A program made the position numbers and the translations under genes. Under the pieces are notes generated by a model that did not search any database, was not told where the DNA came from, and worked only from the letters and a program-made list of their open reading frames with translations. 64,000 nt of DNA from Paenibacillus sanguinis 2301083 = DSM 16941 (GTDB taxonomy: Bacteria; Bacillota; Bacilli; Paenibacillales; Paenibacillaceae): the NCBI RefSeq assembly GCF_000374825.1, contig NZ_KB895378.1, positions 265,048-329,047 of the forward strand. The letters are read 5' to 3'. Below, in pieces: positions 52,594 through 62,213 of this stretch; within the stretch, counting starts at the first letter, position 1, and each line of letters begins with the position of its first letter.

Positions 52594-53283
52594 ATGAACA
52601 GGCTATTACTGCTTGAGGACGATTTAAGCTTGATTGACGGACTTTCCCGTTTATTTAAACGCCAGGGCTTTGCATTGGACATTGCCCGAACGGTCAGAGA
52701 AGCCAATACCCTGTGGACAGAGGGAAAGTACGATTTATTGATACTGGACGTGTCGCTGCCGGACGGTTCCGGGTTTGAGGTATGTCAAAAGGTGCGACAG
52801 ATATCCAAGGTCCCGATTCTCTTTTTAACCGCATCGGATGAAGAAATGAATATCGTGACAGGGCTCGATATCGGCGGTGACGATTATATAACCAAGCCGT
52901 TCAAATTGGGGGTACTCCTGTCGCGAATAAATGCTTTGCTGCGGAGAGCAAAGAACTTTGGAGCAACGGCAGATACCGAGCTCCTGTCCAATGGAATTAA
53001 GGTTTTATTGCTCCAAGGACAAGTGTATAAAGACAACCGGCTTCTGGATTTAACAACAGCCGAGTATCGCCTGCTCTGCCTGCTTATGCAAAATCCCAAC
53101 ATTATCTTATCCAAAGAAACTATTCTGGATAAGCTATGGGACGGAGAGGGGAGCTATGTGGATGACAACACACTGGCGGTATATATTCGCAGGCTCAGAA
53201 TGAAGATTGAACACGATCCAGGCGACCCGCAAATGCTGCTGACCGTCCGGGGAATGGGGTACAAATGGAATGTATTGAATTGA
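52594..53283 (+). CDS. OmpR-type response regulator
   Basis: 229 residues. Receiver with acidic pair Asp9-Asp10, phosphoacceptor Asp52 (LLILDVSLPDGSG) and Lys101 (DDYITKPF), then an OmpR/PhoB winged helix (LTTAEYRLLCLLMQNPNIILSK... VYIRRLRMKIE; parts). It pairs with the histidine kinase ten bases downstream and should regulate the ABC exporter genes that follow. Confidence 0.95.
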   Translation: MNRLLLLEDDLSLIDGLSRLFKRQGFALDIARTVREANTLWTEGKYDLLILDVSLPDGSGFEVCQKVRQISKVPILFLTASDEEMNIVTGLDIGGDDYITKPFKLGVLLSRINALLRRAKNFGATADTELLSNGIKVLLLQGQVYKDNRLLDLTTAEYRLLCLLMQNPNIILSKETILDKLWDGEGSYVDDNTLAVYIRRLRMKIEHDPGDPQMLLTVRGMGYKWNVLN

Positions 53284-53292
53284 GGTGGCCAA

Positions 53293-54330
53293 GTGAAGCT
53301 TTTTACCAATAAGGATATTAGAAATCTCTTTCTTGCGCTGTCAATCGTCCTGGGCGGCTTGGTCTTTTTATTGCAGCTGTTTGTCTGGCGGGTTTACGGC
53401 ACAGCAAGCCTTGGTGTCCTGCTTCTGTCTTTGCTTGTAGCATTGGCTGTCCTGGGGTTCTGTTATTTCTATTTTCGCAGGCAAAATCAGATTATGGAAG
53501 AAGCGGTATCCCAGATCAATCTATACCTCTCGGGAAATACAGATGTCCGGATAGATTGCGACAGGGAAGGCAGCCTGTACAAGCTGTTTCATGCAGTGAA
53601 TACACTGGCTACGGCGCTCAATGCCCATGCGGTCAAGGAACAGAACGTCAAAGAGTTTTTGAAAGGGGCGATTTCCGATATTTCACATCAGCTAAAAACC
53701 CCGCTTGCCGCGCTCACGATCTATAACGGACTTCTCCAGGATGAAACCGAGGATAGGACCGCTGTCAAGGAACTGGCCGCAAAGTCAGAGAAAGAGCTTG
53801 AACGGATTGAAACGCTCGTGCAAAGCCTCTTGAAAATTACCAAGCTGGACGCCGGGGCGATGGTTCTAAATAAAGCCCCTGAACATGTAAAAGAGCTGAT
53901 ACTAGATATCTACCAGCACTTTGAGTTCCGCGCTCATGAGGAGCAGAAAACCATCATCCTGTCCGGGCCGGACGACACGCGGCTGTTTTGTGATAAAGCC
54001 TGGATCACAGAAGCCATCAGCAATCTTGTTAAAAATGCGCTCGACCATACCAAGCCTGGAGATCGGATTATGCTGGAGTGGAACAAGCTCCCGACGGTGA
54101 CGCAAATCACTATAAAGGACAACGGCAGCGGCATTCACCCGGAGGATATCCACCATATTTTCAAGCGGTTTTACCGCAGCCGCTTTTCAAAGGATATACA
54201 GGGGATCGGTCTGGGGCTGCCGCTGGCCAAAACCATTTTAGAAGCCCACGACGGCACGATTACCGTGGATAGTGTGTTAGGACAAGGCAGCACCTTTGTT
54301 CTGAATTTTCTCAACCTTACTAAATTGTAA
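53293..54330 (+). CDS. Sensor histidine kinase
   Basis: 345 residues. Two N-terminal helices (about 12-31, 37-60) with almost no outer loop, HAMP-like link, HisKA with His132 in ISDISHQLKTPLAAL, and HATPase with NLVKNALDHT (N box), DNGSGIHPED (G1) and GIGLGLPLAKTILEAHDG. The small sensor part fits an intramembrane-sensing kinase that senses flux through an ABC exporter. Starts at GTG after GAGGTGG. Confidence 0.92.
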   Translation: MKLFTNKDIRNLFLALSIVLGGLVFLLQLFVWRVYGTASLGVLLLSLLVALAVLGFCYFYFRRQNQIMEEAVSQINLYLSGNTDVRIDCDREGSLYKLFHAVNTLATALNAHAVKEQNVKEFLKGAISDISHQLKTPLAALTIYNGLLQDETEDRTAVKELAAKSEKELERIETLVQSLLKITKLDAGAMVLNKAPEHVKELILDIYQHFEFRAHEEQKTIILSGPDDTRLFCDKAWITEAISNLVKNALDHTKPGDRIMLEWNKLPTVTQITIKDNGSGIHPEDIHHIFKRFYRSRFSKDIQGIGLGLPLAKTILEAHDGTITVDSVLGQGSTFVLNFLNLTKL

Positions 54331-54392
54331 GCGGAAATTCATCTGGGAGTAAGATCAGCGCATTATCCTGCCTTTATAGAAAGGTGGGATGG

Positions 54393-54956
54393 ATGTTGAG
54401 AACATTATTATTTGAAAGCTATGCAAAGTACGCCCTGCTTCGGGCGGCATATTGGGGAGTCATGGGGATTCTTCTGTTTGCCGTGCCGAGCTTTTTATTT
54501 ATGGGAATGTTCTATGCCATTATCGGGTATATGCTTGTGGACGGTATCTTGCATGTGGTGAACTTCTATAAAAAGAAGACCGGTTCGCCCCTCCGCTATG
54601 TTAGTCTGGTGATTGCTGTTTTGCTGATGGCGGTAGTCATCCACTCAATTGTATTCAGACATTTGCTGATTGAACTAACTCCTGTCTATCTTGGCGGATT
54701 GCTGCTGTTGGAGAGTCTCCTTTATGCTGGTATCACCCTGTGTGCACATCCCTATCGGAAAAGGGCACTTCTGGGTGCTCTTTCTGGAATGGTCTTACTG
54801 AGTGGCGCGGCTGTCCTCGTCTTTACATTCGGATTTGGCGTGGGCGGTATTTCCGGACTGGCTAAGGTTTCCGGTGCCGCCTTGCTGCTCGTCTGCTTAT
54901 ATGAAGGGACAGCCTATTTCGTCTACCGAAAGAATGCAGAGCAACCGCTCAAATAA
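54393..54956 (+). CDS. DUF308-like multi-helix membrane protein
   Basis: About 187 residues with six hydrophobic helices (roughly 15-35, 38-55, 70-90, 98-118, 127-148, 155-175). Layout recalls HdeD/DUF308 proteins. ATG 54393 lies six bases after AAGGTGG. It is embedded between the two-component genes and the ABC genes, so it probably takes part in the same envelope-stress or resistance response, but its role is unknown. Confidence 0.6.
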   Translation: MLRTLLFESYAKYALLRAAYWGVMGILLFAVPSFLFMGMFYAIIGYMLVDGILHVVNFYKKKTGSPLRYVSLVIAVLLMAVVIHSIVFRHLLIELTPVYLGGLLLLESLLYAGITLCAHPYRKRALLGALSGMVLLSGAAVLVFTFGFGVGGISGLAKVSGAALLLVCLYEGTAYFVYRKNAEQPLK

Positions 54957-54968
54957 GGAGGATAACCA

Positions 54969-55652
54969 ATGAATTTATTAGAGGTCCATGCGGTTAGCAA
55001 AACCTATGGTACAGGGGAAGTTGCAGTCAATGCATTACAAAATGTCAGCTTTTCCGTTCCCAAAGGGGAGTTTGTCGCCATCGTTGGTGAGTCGGGCTCC
55101 GGGAAAAGCACGCTCTTGAATATGATCGGGGCGTTGGATACGCCTACGTCCGGAAGTGTACGCATAGACGGGAAGGATATCTTTGGCATGAATGACGAAA
55201 GACTGACCATTTTTCGCCGCCGCAACATAGGGTTCATTTTTCAGGCATTTAACCTGATTCCTGAGCTTAGCGTTGAACAGAACATTACTTTCCCCCTATT
55301 GCTGGATTATAAAAAGCCGGATAAGGCATATGTAGAGGAAATACTTACGGTGCTTTCCCTGCAGGATAGACGTGGACACCTGCCCCGGCAGTTATCCGGC
55401 GGTCAGCAGCAGCGTGTGGCGATTGGCCGCGCCCTGATTACCCGACCCATGCTGATCCTTGCGGACGAGCCAACTGGCAATTTGGACAGCCGGAACTCGA
55501 GCGAGGTCATTTCGCTTTTGAAGACCGCATCCAAACGTTATCAGCAGACCATCATCATGATTACGCATAATCGCAGCATGGCTTCCACGGCGGATCGTGT
55601 CCTGCAAGTATCGGACGGCGTATTCACCGATCTGGGGGGATACGCTCAATGA
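54969..55652 (+). CDS. ABC transporter ATP-binding protein (MacB/LolD type)
   Basis: 227 residues. Walker [17 protein letters not shown]-loop [14 protein letters not shown], signature [18 protein letters not shown], Walker [14 protein letters not shown], switch [22 protein letters not shown] site precedes the ATG. Energises the permease whose start overlaps by ATGA. Confidence 0.94.
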   Translation: MNLLEVHAVSKTYGTGEVAVNALQNVSFSVPKGEFVAIVGESGSGKSTLLNMIGALDTPTSGSVRIDGKDIFGMNDERLTIFRRRNIGFIFQAFNLIPELSVEQNITFPLLLDYKKPDKAYVEEILTVLSLQDRRGHLPRQLSGGQQQRVAIGRALITRPMLILADEPTGNLDSRNSSEVISLLKTASKRYQQTIIMITHNRSMASTADRVLQVSDGVFTDLGGYAQ

Positions 55653-57967
55653 AAAGCTATCTGGGGCTTGTTTCGGAATCTGCGAAAGCACACAAAAAGA
55701 AAAACAGGCTTACGGTCATATGCATTGCGATATCCGTCATGCTGGTCACCGCGATTTTCGGCATGGCTGACATGAGCCTGAGGGCGCAAACAGAGGAAGC
55801 CATCCGCCGGTATGGCAACTGGCACGCTATATTTACGAACATATCGGACATCACCGCGAACGCCATAAGCGGCCGGAATGATGTGAATATATCAAGCTGG
55901 TTCGGTATGGCCGAAGCCACCACCTATCAGGGAAAGGAATTGGTGGTGCAAAGCAGCAGCCAGGAGCTTGCCGAGCAAATGAACATGGTCGTGACCGAGG
56001 GCCATTATCCGGTTGCCGCGCAGGAGGCCTTGCTTGACAGAGAAGGGCTTGAACAGTTCGGCCTGGCCATTGGCGACACGATTGAGATTTCTTTTCTTGA
56101 TGGGTCAGTGCGCCAATATGCAATCACCGGGACGTTTGGGGACTATTCTACCCTGAAGGGATCAGATGCTCATGGGTTGCAGCTATCAACCGAAGGGATA
56201 CGCGCGCTTCCAGCCAATTTATATAAGCCATATTATTATGTACAATTCGACGAGAACGTGAACATCAATGGAGCGATCGCAGATATTAAGGCGAAATATC
56301 ATTTAAGTGATGAGCAGGTGTCCACAAACGTCATGCTGCTGGGGTTAATGGGGCAGTCCAGCGACACGACCATGCAGGAAATATACCTTACGGCGGGAAT
56401 CCTGTTCATTCTTGTCGCTATGACCGGTACGTTTATGATTGCAAGCAGCTTCAATATGAGCCTGTTGGAGAGGACGCAATTTTTTGGCCTTTTGCGTTGT
56501 CTTGGCGCTACGAAAAGACAGGTCAAACGGTATATCCGGCTGGAGGGTTTGCGATATTGTGCGGTAGCCATTCCCGTTGGACTCTTGGCAGGGTGCGGGG
56601 TATTATGGGCGGCCATGCTGGTCATAAACCAGCTTAACTCGCCGTATTTGCCTGCAATGCCGACATTTCAGGTAAGCTGGCTTGGGCTTGCAGCGGGAGC
56701 GATCCTGGGAGTGCTGGTCGTGATGATCGCTTCCAATTCTCCCGCGAAGCGCGCTGCCAGGGTATCCCCGCAGGCCGCCATCACGGGAAATCTCAAGCAA
56801 ACGAATCAGCACGCGGTAAATAAAGCGTCCAATACAAGACTGTTCCATGTCGATACAGCCATGGGGATTCGCCATGCTTTTGCCAATAAGAAGAGCATGG
56901 TATTAATCGCAGGTTCTTTTGCCATCAGCATCGTACTGTTCCTGTGCTTTACGATCTTGATTACTTTCATGAACCATGCTTTAAATCCCTTAAAGCCTTA
57001 TGCGCCGGATCTGTCCATTGAGGGAGTACAGGACACTGTGCTGCTCAACCGTTCGCTCAAGCAGCAAATTAGTGCGCTTCCGCATATCAAGAATATATAT
57101 GGGCGGATGTTTTACACGGACATTCCTGCTCGCGACAAGCAGGGGACCAATAAGGCCACGCTTGTGTCCTATGACGAGCCGCAATTTGCCTGGGCGGAGG
57201 ATTCGCTTATTTCCGGCAGTATAGAAGACGTCAAAAACGGTGGCGGGGTATTGATTGATTACGGGTATTCCCAGGAATATAACTGGCGGGTTGGCGATAC
57301 GATTACCCTGCACCTCAACGGAAAAGCGTATGAAGTGCAGGTTGCCGGGATTGTATCGGATGTGCCCCTTGAGTCAGCCCATGGCGAATGGATTATCCTT
57401 TGCTCTGAGGACACCTTTACGGCCTTAACCGGGATAGAAGGCTATAAGATTATTGATATACAGGTCGAGCAGGATATTTCTGATCAGGTTAGAAGCCTGA
57501 TTACGCCGGACTTGAAGCTGCTGGACTTTCAACAGCGGAATAGCGAGGTGCGTACAGGTTATTTTGCCATGGCGGTATTTGTCTACGGATTCCTGCTGGT
57601 GATTGCGCTGGTCGCTCTGATCAATATTATCAACACTGTAAACGCAAGTGTCTCCAGTCGTATGGGCAGCTATGGCATGATGCGGGCCGTGGGCATGTCA
57701 GGGAAGCAGCTTAAAAAGATGGTAACCGCCGAGGCGGCTGCTTACGCTATTTCCGGCAGTTTGACAGGCGGTATTTTAGGGCTGATTCTGCATCGTTTCT
57801 TTTTTGGAATGCTGATTACCGCCAATTGGGGAGAGCTATGGCAGCCTCCACTTGCCGTTCTGATCGTCACCATTTCTGCGGCTATCCTGACGACCTTTAT
57901 CGCGGTGATTTCACCAACCAGGAAAATCGAGAACATGAGTATTGTGAACGTTGTGAACGCAGAATAG
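55649..57967 (+). CDS. FtsX-type ABC transporter permease
   Basis: 772 residues, same duplicated layout as the gene at 7179-9575: N-terminal helix (about 20-40), outer domain, three helices (about 240-365), a second helix (about 425), outer domain, three final helices. FtsX motif MSLLERTQFFGLLRCLGATKRQV and again SSRMGSYGMMRAVGMSGKQL. With the kinase and regulator it forms a resistance-type module against antimicrobial peptides or cell-wall antibiotics (inference from family). Confidence 0.9.
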   Translation: MKSYLGLVSESAKAHKKKNRLTVICIAISVMLVTAIFGMADMSLRAQTEEAIRRYGNWHAIFTNISDITANAISGRNDVNISSWFGMAEATTYQGKELVVQSSSQELAEQMNMVVTEGHYPVAAQEALLDREGLEQFGLAIGDTIEISFLDGSVRQYAITGTFGDYSTLKGSDAHGLQLSTEGIRALPANLYKPYYYVQFDENVNINGAIADIKAKYHLSDEQVSTNVMLLGLMGQSSDTTMQEIYLTAGILFILVAMTGTFMIASSFNMSLLERTQFFGLLRCLGATKRQVKRYIRLEGLRYCAVAIPVGLLAGCGVLWAAMLVINQLNSPYLPAMPTFQVSWLGLAAGAILGVLVVMIASNSPAKRAARVSPQAAITGNLKQTNQHAVNKASNTRLFHVDTAMGIRHAFANKKSMVLIAGSFAISIVLFLCFTILITFMNHALNPLKPYAPDLSIEGVQDTVLLNRSLKQQISALPHIKNIYGRMFYTDIPARDKQGTNKATLVSYDEPQFAWAEDSLISGSIEDVKNGGGVLIDYGYSQEYNWRVGDTITLHLNGKAYEVQVAGIVSDVPLESAHGEWIILCSEDTFTALTGIEGYKIIDIQVEQDISDQVRSLITPDLKLLDFQQRNSEVRTGYFAMAVFVYGFLLVIALVALINIINTVNASVSSRMGSYGMMRAVGMSGKQLKKMVTAEAAAYAISGSLTGGILGLILHRFFFGMLITANWGELWQPPLAVLIVTISAAILTTFIAVISPTRKIENMSIVNVVNAE

Positions 57968-58029
57968 TTCATTTACTTCATGGAGGTGGATTAACGCCCG
58001 GGTTAGTTGGCCCCTCATGAATACAAAAA

Positions 58030-58071
58030 GGCGGCTTTAGATATATGGAAAACCTCCATTTCAAAGCCGCC
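58030..58071 (-). terminator. Terminator of the crystallin-lysozyme gene
   Basis: Stem GGCGGCTTT / AAAGCCGCC; minus-strand continuation TTTTTG. About 40 bp after the stop at 58111. Confidence 0.8.
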
Positions 58072-58110
58072 TATCTGGAAATGCACTCTGTCCATTACCA
58101 CCGGGATATG

Positions 58111-59124
58111 CTAGTTTCTGCCACCATAACTCTTGTATGTGGCATACACAGAGTTGGCATACTGATCGGCCAAAATAGGACGACCATAGGAATCAGTAGC
58201 TCCCGGATACCAGTTGTCCCCACCGTTATAGCGCAGTAAGCCGTTATAAATGCCGCCGAATCTATTAATCTTCTCTTCCAAAATCAAGGCGCCCATGCAT
58301 ACCTGGTCTTGTTCACTACCATGATTATAGGCACGGCCAAATCTTGAGCTAAACTGCGATAAATAAGCATTACGTGTGTTAGGTTCTACCTGCATCAAGC
58401 CATCGCCAGCCGACGGGCTGCCTGGCAAGCCTGCTCCGAAGCTGCTTTCCTTCTTGATTACAGCGCTCAGCAATAACGCAAAATCTCCGCCTTTACCAAA
58501 CTTATTGTCCACATTCATCACATAGTTCCAGATGTGGCTTGGCACTTCGCCAGGCTTGGTTACCGTAGAAGGTGAACCGGTATAAATCTTAACCGAGGAC
58601 ATTTTATCATTGATCGCATTGCCAACCCAGGAGGAGCTTGCCGTAAAGGTCCATCTGGTTCCTCTAAAATTATCATTCTGATAAACTTCCACCGTCCAGC
58701 CACTAGGCACCTTAAGCGAGGACATCCAGTCATTTGGAATTCCCTTCGCATTCAACTGAGACAAAGTATAATTGCCTACTCCCAATGTTACAGCCTTCCC
58801 GCCATAGTTGATATCTGCATAGAAGATCGCTCCGTTAGTTGGAGGTTGGGTTGGAGGTGTAGTTCCGCCGCCACTGCTGCCCTTTCGCCATAAAGCAGGG
58901 GCACTGGTTGGCTCCCAGCCTACGAGGGAAGTATGTGCCTGAAGACAGGTATACGTGCTCCCACTGTAAGTTACCGTATCATTTACGGCATAAGCCGTAT
59001 TTGGAGCCCATGCTCCTCTGGCGGCTGCACTGGCCGAAGGTAGAACGGCTCCAAACGTAGATAAAAATACCGCTAAAATCACCAACAGAGAGATGCCTTT
59101 AAAAGAAAACCGCTTGCTTTTCAT
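58111..59124 (-). CDS. Secreted protein with CBM5/12, beta/gamma-crystallin and lysozyme-like domains
   Basis: 337 residues from ATG 59124 (AGGAGG seven bases upstream). Signal peptide (about 1-34, ending ASAAA). CBM5/12 chitin-binding domain (about 36-82: AWAPNTAYAVNDTVTYSGST, WEPTSAPALW), Thr/Pro linker, beta/gamma-crystallin-like domain (about 98-182: FYADINYGGKAVTLGVG, VEVYQNDNFRGTRW), then a lysozyme/SLT-like domain (about 195-337) with KKESSFGAGLPGSPSAGDGLMQVEP, whose ESS Glu would be catalytic. Probably cuts peptidoglycan or chitin-like chains. Confidence 0.82.
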   Translation of the reverse strand: MKSKRFSFKGISLLVILAVFLSTFGAVLPSASAAARGAWAPNTAYAVNDTVTYSGSTYTCLQAHTSLVGWEPTSAPALWRKGSSGGGTTPPTQPPTNGAIFYADINYGGKAVTLGVGNYTLSQLNAKGIPNDWMSSLKVPSGWTVEVYQNDNFRGTRWTFTASSSWVGNAINDKMSSVKIYTGSPSTVTKPGEVPSHIWNYVMNVDNKFGKGGDFALLLSAVIKKESSFGAGLPGSPSAGDGLMQVEPNTRNAYLSQFSSRFGRAYNHGSEQDQVCMGALILEEKINRFGGIYNGLLRYNGGDNWYPGATDSYGRPILADQYANSVYATYKSYGGRN

Positions 59125-59454
59125 TTTCAAACCTCCTTGTTTTTATTAATCTGCGACACACCCATTAGGCATATCACAGGTTGAAACCGTACTATTTCAA
59201 TGCATATGAATAAGCACGATAACAAGCATCCAAGGTTCGACAATGCCGACAAGACTCTCATTTCCAACATCTATCTGTGCTAAATCTCTAATTTTTACAA
59301 ATTTTTAAGTTAAATTTATAATTATAGTAGGTTAAACATATTATTACAATTCAGATGATATAGTAACATGAAAATAATTCCAATAGGACAAAGGTCCTGG
59401 ATTTTGATCATTGCATTTATCCCACATACTCCACATCTTAATGATGTCACTCAT
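59125..59454. other. Non-coding gap, nothing further recognised
   Basis: AT-rich. Holds the promoter region of the gene at 58111-59124; no ORF with a ribosome binding site. Confidence 0.5.
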
Positions 59455-61695
59455 TTATTGCTCGACTACCCCAAAATCATCCACATAAACATATCCTGTA
59501 CCAGGATTCTTGTAGGCATACACTGTTGCTCTGGCAGCGTCTGGTCCGGTGGTAAAAGGAATGTTTACCCTTGTCCAGGATGTGCTATCAGATGTCGCAA
59601 ATGCATCCGTTCCTTCAAAGCCACTAACGCCAATCTGAATCTGCTCTCCTTGATCTGCCTTAACCCAGGCGGTACATATATAGCTGGTATTAGGACTTAG
59701 CCCCGTAAGTACCTGCTCGATACCATCTTCTCCGGTTCCCAGTCTTACACTCTTGGAGCCGCTTCTTGGCTCCGATACACTTGCAGCATTCTCTGAATAT
59801 GTTGCTGTCCATGGTGAGACTATTCCTTTTTCAAAATCAGATTGCCTTACGTTATTAACATAAGATAAGCTGATACTCTCAAAAGCCGGGTCCGGAGGTG
59901 AAGAAAAATCATGCCCAGCAGTCCAGTCAGTTCCACCAAGCTCATATGCTCCAATATCCGGTGCCGCACCAACATAATCATCCGTGATTCCATGTATTAC
60001 AGCCCCTGCATCAATAGCTGGAGAACTGGACTTCAGCCTGAAATCATTTGCTGTGGGATTTGCAAATAACGGATTGGTCTCTGAGGTAATATTATTGCCC
60101 TCCGTATGAGTACCAGGCAGTGTGAAGGCTGTAGTAAAGATATTGTTGAAAATTCTGTCGCCGTACATATCTGACTGAAAGTTACTTCCCCAATATCCTA
60201 CATTTCCGTTACTGTAGGTGGTATTGTTATAAATCAGGTTAAAATTGCTGGGTGTATTCAATCTTATCGCTGAATAGTTCCCCCAAACAACATTATGATG
60301 CACAATATAGCCCTTGCTGCCGTTATCCAAATAGATACCAGTACCAGAATAATTCTTTGCAAGATTATCATGGATGTAATTATGGTGGATTTCCGTCCCT
60401 TGCCCATCCCAGGCAAAATCATAGAGTGTTCCCAAGTCTCTTGTCAGCTTTCCTGCATTGTACAGATCATTATATTGGATCTTGCTATTTTGGGTAGGCA
60501 TAAATATCAGATGACGTCCGGCGTTATATACCGTATTATGGCTGATTAAATGGTTGGCCCCGAGTAGATAGATTGCTGGAATGTCCGCTGCCGAATAATT
60601 TGCTTCATGAATAAGATTATTAATTACCTTGTTTCCTGTTCCCTGTATACTCACCAGATTACCTGAACTGTAGGTCAAAGTACTGTCTCTAAGCTCATTA
60701 TTGGTACCGGACATAAATATTCCTGTACTGTATTGGCGGGTAACATCCGAATCATGACTGACATACTCCGCCATCATATTAGACACTTTACAGTAATTAG
60801 AATTAGACATTTTAATGCTGGAGGCAAAGATATTAATTCCGGTAATATTTATGTAAGAGCGAGAACTTAAATCAAATGCATAAGTCCGCTTCTTGGCTTC
60901 TACGGTCAAAGTATTCGGATCAGCTCCACCAGGTGCCCATAAATAAAGCCTGCTAGTATTGCTGTCATAATACCATTCTCCCGCACTATCAAGATCTTCA
61001 AGATTACCAGTAATATAATAGCTGTTACCGCCTGTCGCTGCAGTAGCCATTTTATCAAAGGTAATAGAGCCATTACTTGAGCTGGTAATAGTACTTTTAT
61101 AAGATTTGTAGCCTGTACCCGGAACACTCCATACCATTTTCCCAACCCAGTACCCTGGTGCTTGAGTTAAGTCCCCATCCTTGATAGTTGTAGTGGAGCC
61201 GGAATCAACTGTTGCCAATGTTGAATTTAAGGGATCAAGTATGGGTGAATTGGGCCATCTGGCTTCAAATTGCATCTGCTGATCAACAAATATCTGATCT
61301 TTTGTCCCAAGGGAATCCGTCATTTCCGCATAATAGATGGACCCGGAGTAATTGTTCCAGCCAGTAACCGGGTCGGCACCGGACACCGTTACGGTCTCTC
61401 CTGTATAAGCCTTAAAGTTTATGGGATTTGCAGAGGTTCCAGAAGTACGAAGTGTTACCGTTTCCCGGTATGTACCACCTCGTATAATGCAAGTATCTCC
61501 GGCCTTCATAGTATCTGCTGCCTTTTGTATGGTTTTCCATGGATTTGATAGTGTACCGGTTCCGGTGATGTCGTCTCCCGTTGTAGAAACATAATATACG
61601 GAATTTGCCCTTGCAATGTTCCCATCCAGATTAAAAATGAATACATAAACCATCATAATTACCACTAAAAATTTAATGCCTACCCTCTTACTCAT
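59455..61695 (-). CDS. Secreted right-handed beta-helix protein with C-terminal carbohydrate-binding domain
   Basis: 746 residues. Signal peptide (about 1-30), DUF1565-like start (YYVSTTGDDITGTGTLSNPW, TIQKAADTMKAGDT), beta-helix (about 35-560; repeats such as NLIHEANYSA, IHHNYIHDN, IVHHNVVWGN, NLIYNNTTYSNGN), and a C-terminal CBM-like jelly-roll (about 610-746: FEKGIVSPWTA ... VYVDDFGVVEQ). Such proteins include polysaccharide lyases and hydrolases. Substrate unknown. TACAGGAGGC precedes the ATG. It fits the cellulolytic, secretory character of the region. Confidence 0.83.
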   Translation of the reverse strand: MSKRVGIKFLVVIMMVYVFIFNLDGNIARANSVYYVSTTGDDITGTGTLSNPWKTIQKAADTMKAGDTCIIRGGTYRETVTLRTSGTSANPINFKAYTGETVTVSGADPVTGWNNYSGSIYYAEMTDSLGTKDQIFVDQQMQFEARWPNSPILDPLNSTLATVDSGSTTTIKDGDLTQAPGYWVGKMVWSVPGTGYKSYKSTITSSSNGSITFDKMATAATGGNSYYITGNLEDLDSAGEWYYDSNTSRLYLWAPGGADPNTLTVEAKKRTYAFDLSSRSYINITGINIFASSIKMSNSNYCKVSNMMAEYVSHDSDVTRQYSTGIFMSGTNNELRDSTLTYSSGNLVSIQGTGNKVINNLIHEANYSAADIPAIYLLGANHLISHNTVYNAGRHLIFMPTQNSKIQYNDLYNAGKLTRDLGTLYDFAWDGQGTEIHHNYIHDNLAKNYSGTGIYLDNGSKGYIVHHNVVWGNYSAIRLNTPSNFNLIYNNTTYSNGNVGYWGSNFQSDMYGDRIFNNIFTTAFTLPGTHTEGNNITSETNPLFANPTANDFRLKSSSPAIDAGAVIHGITDDYVGAAPDIGAYELGGTDWTAGHDFSSPPDPAFESISLSYVNNVRQSDFEKGIVSPWTATYSENAASVSEPRSGSKSVRLGTGEDGIEQVLTGLSPNTSYICTAWVKADQGEQIQIGVSGFEGTDAFATSDSTSWTRVNIPFTTGPDAARATVYAYKNPGTGYVYVDDFGVVEQ

Positions 61696-62213
61696 AGCTT
61701 GCCTCCTGTAATGAATTCTATGTTTAGATACGGCTCCTGCGCCTGGGCTTAAATTACTGCTAGGTATGTTCTAATATAGAAATTTATGTATATCAGCCCT
61801 GATTATTTTATCGACTTATACCAGCTTAAAGTTTATGTTTCTATCGGAAAAATTTTCCTTCGATGAACAATCCAGCCATTTTATTAGTAACCTCTTCTTT
61901 GTTGAGTAGAAGGATAGTGGAATCGAGCTGTAATAGGGGGCGTACTAAACTGTAATCAGAGACTTGAACTATTTATATAATGAGCTGAGGGCATGAGTTG
62001 ATTCTCATGTCTGTTTTACCGTGGATTTATTAAGCGATATTTATCAATCACTAGGGGAGATTATAAGCATAACGTGAACCTGCACCCAATTTGGTGAACA
62101 GGCTGCAAACTAACAGCTGTCAAAGACGCCGTACTGGATGGGCACAGGGTCTTGGCAGCTGATTTGAATTTCATATATAGTAACATGGACTTGCAGCCGT
62201 AGCTGCAAGCACA
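61696..62213. other. Non-coding gap with hairpins near its left-hand gene
   Basis: A stem CTTGCAG/CTGCAAG (62190-62209... just left of the stop at 62214) and an imperfect stem CAGCTGTCAAAGAC / GTCTTGGCAGCTG (about 62115-62165) may end the lipoprotein transcript, though neither has a T-run. No gene seen. Confidence 0.45.
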
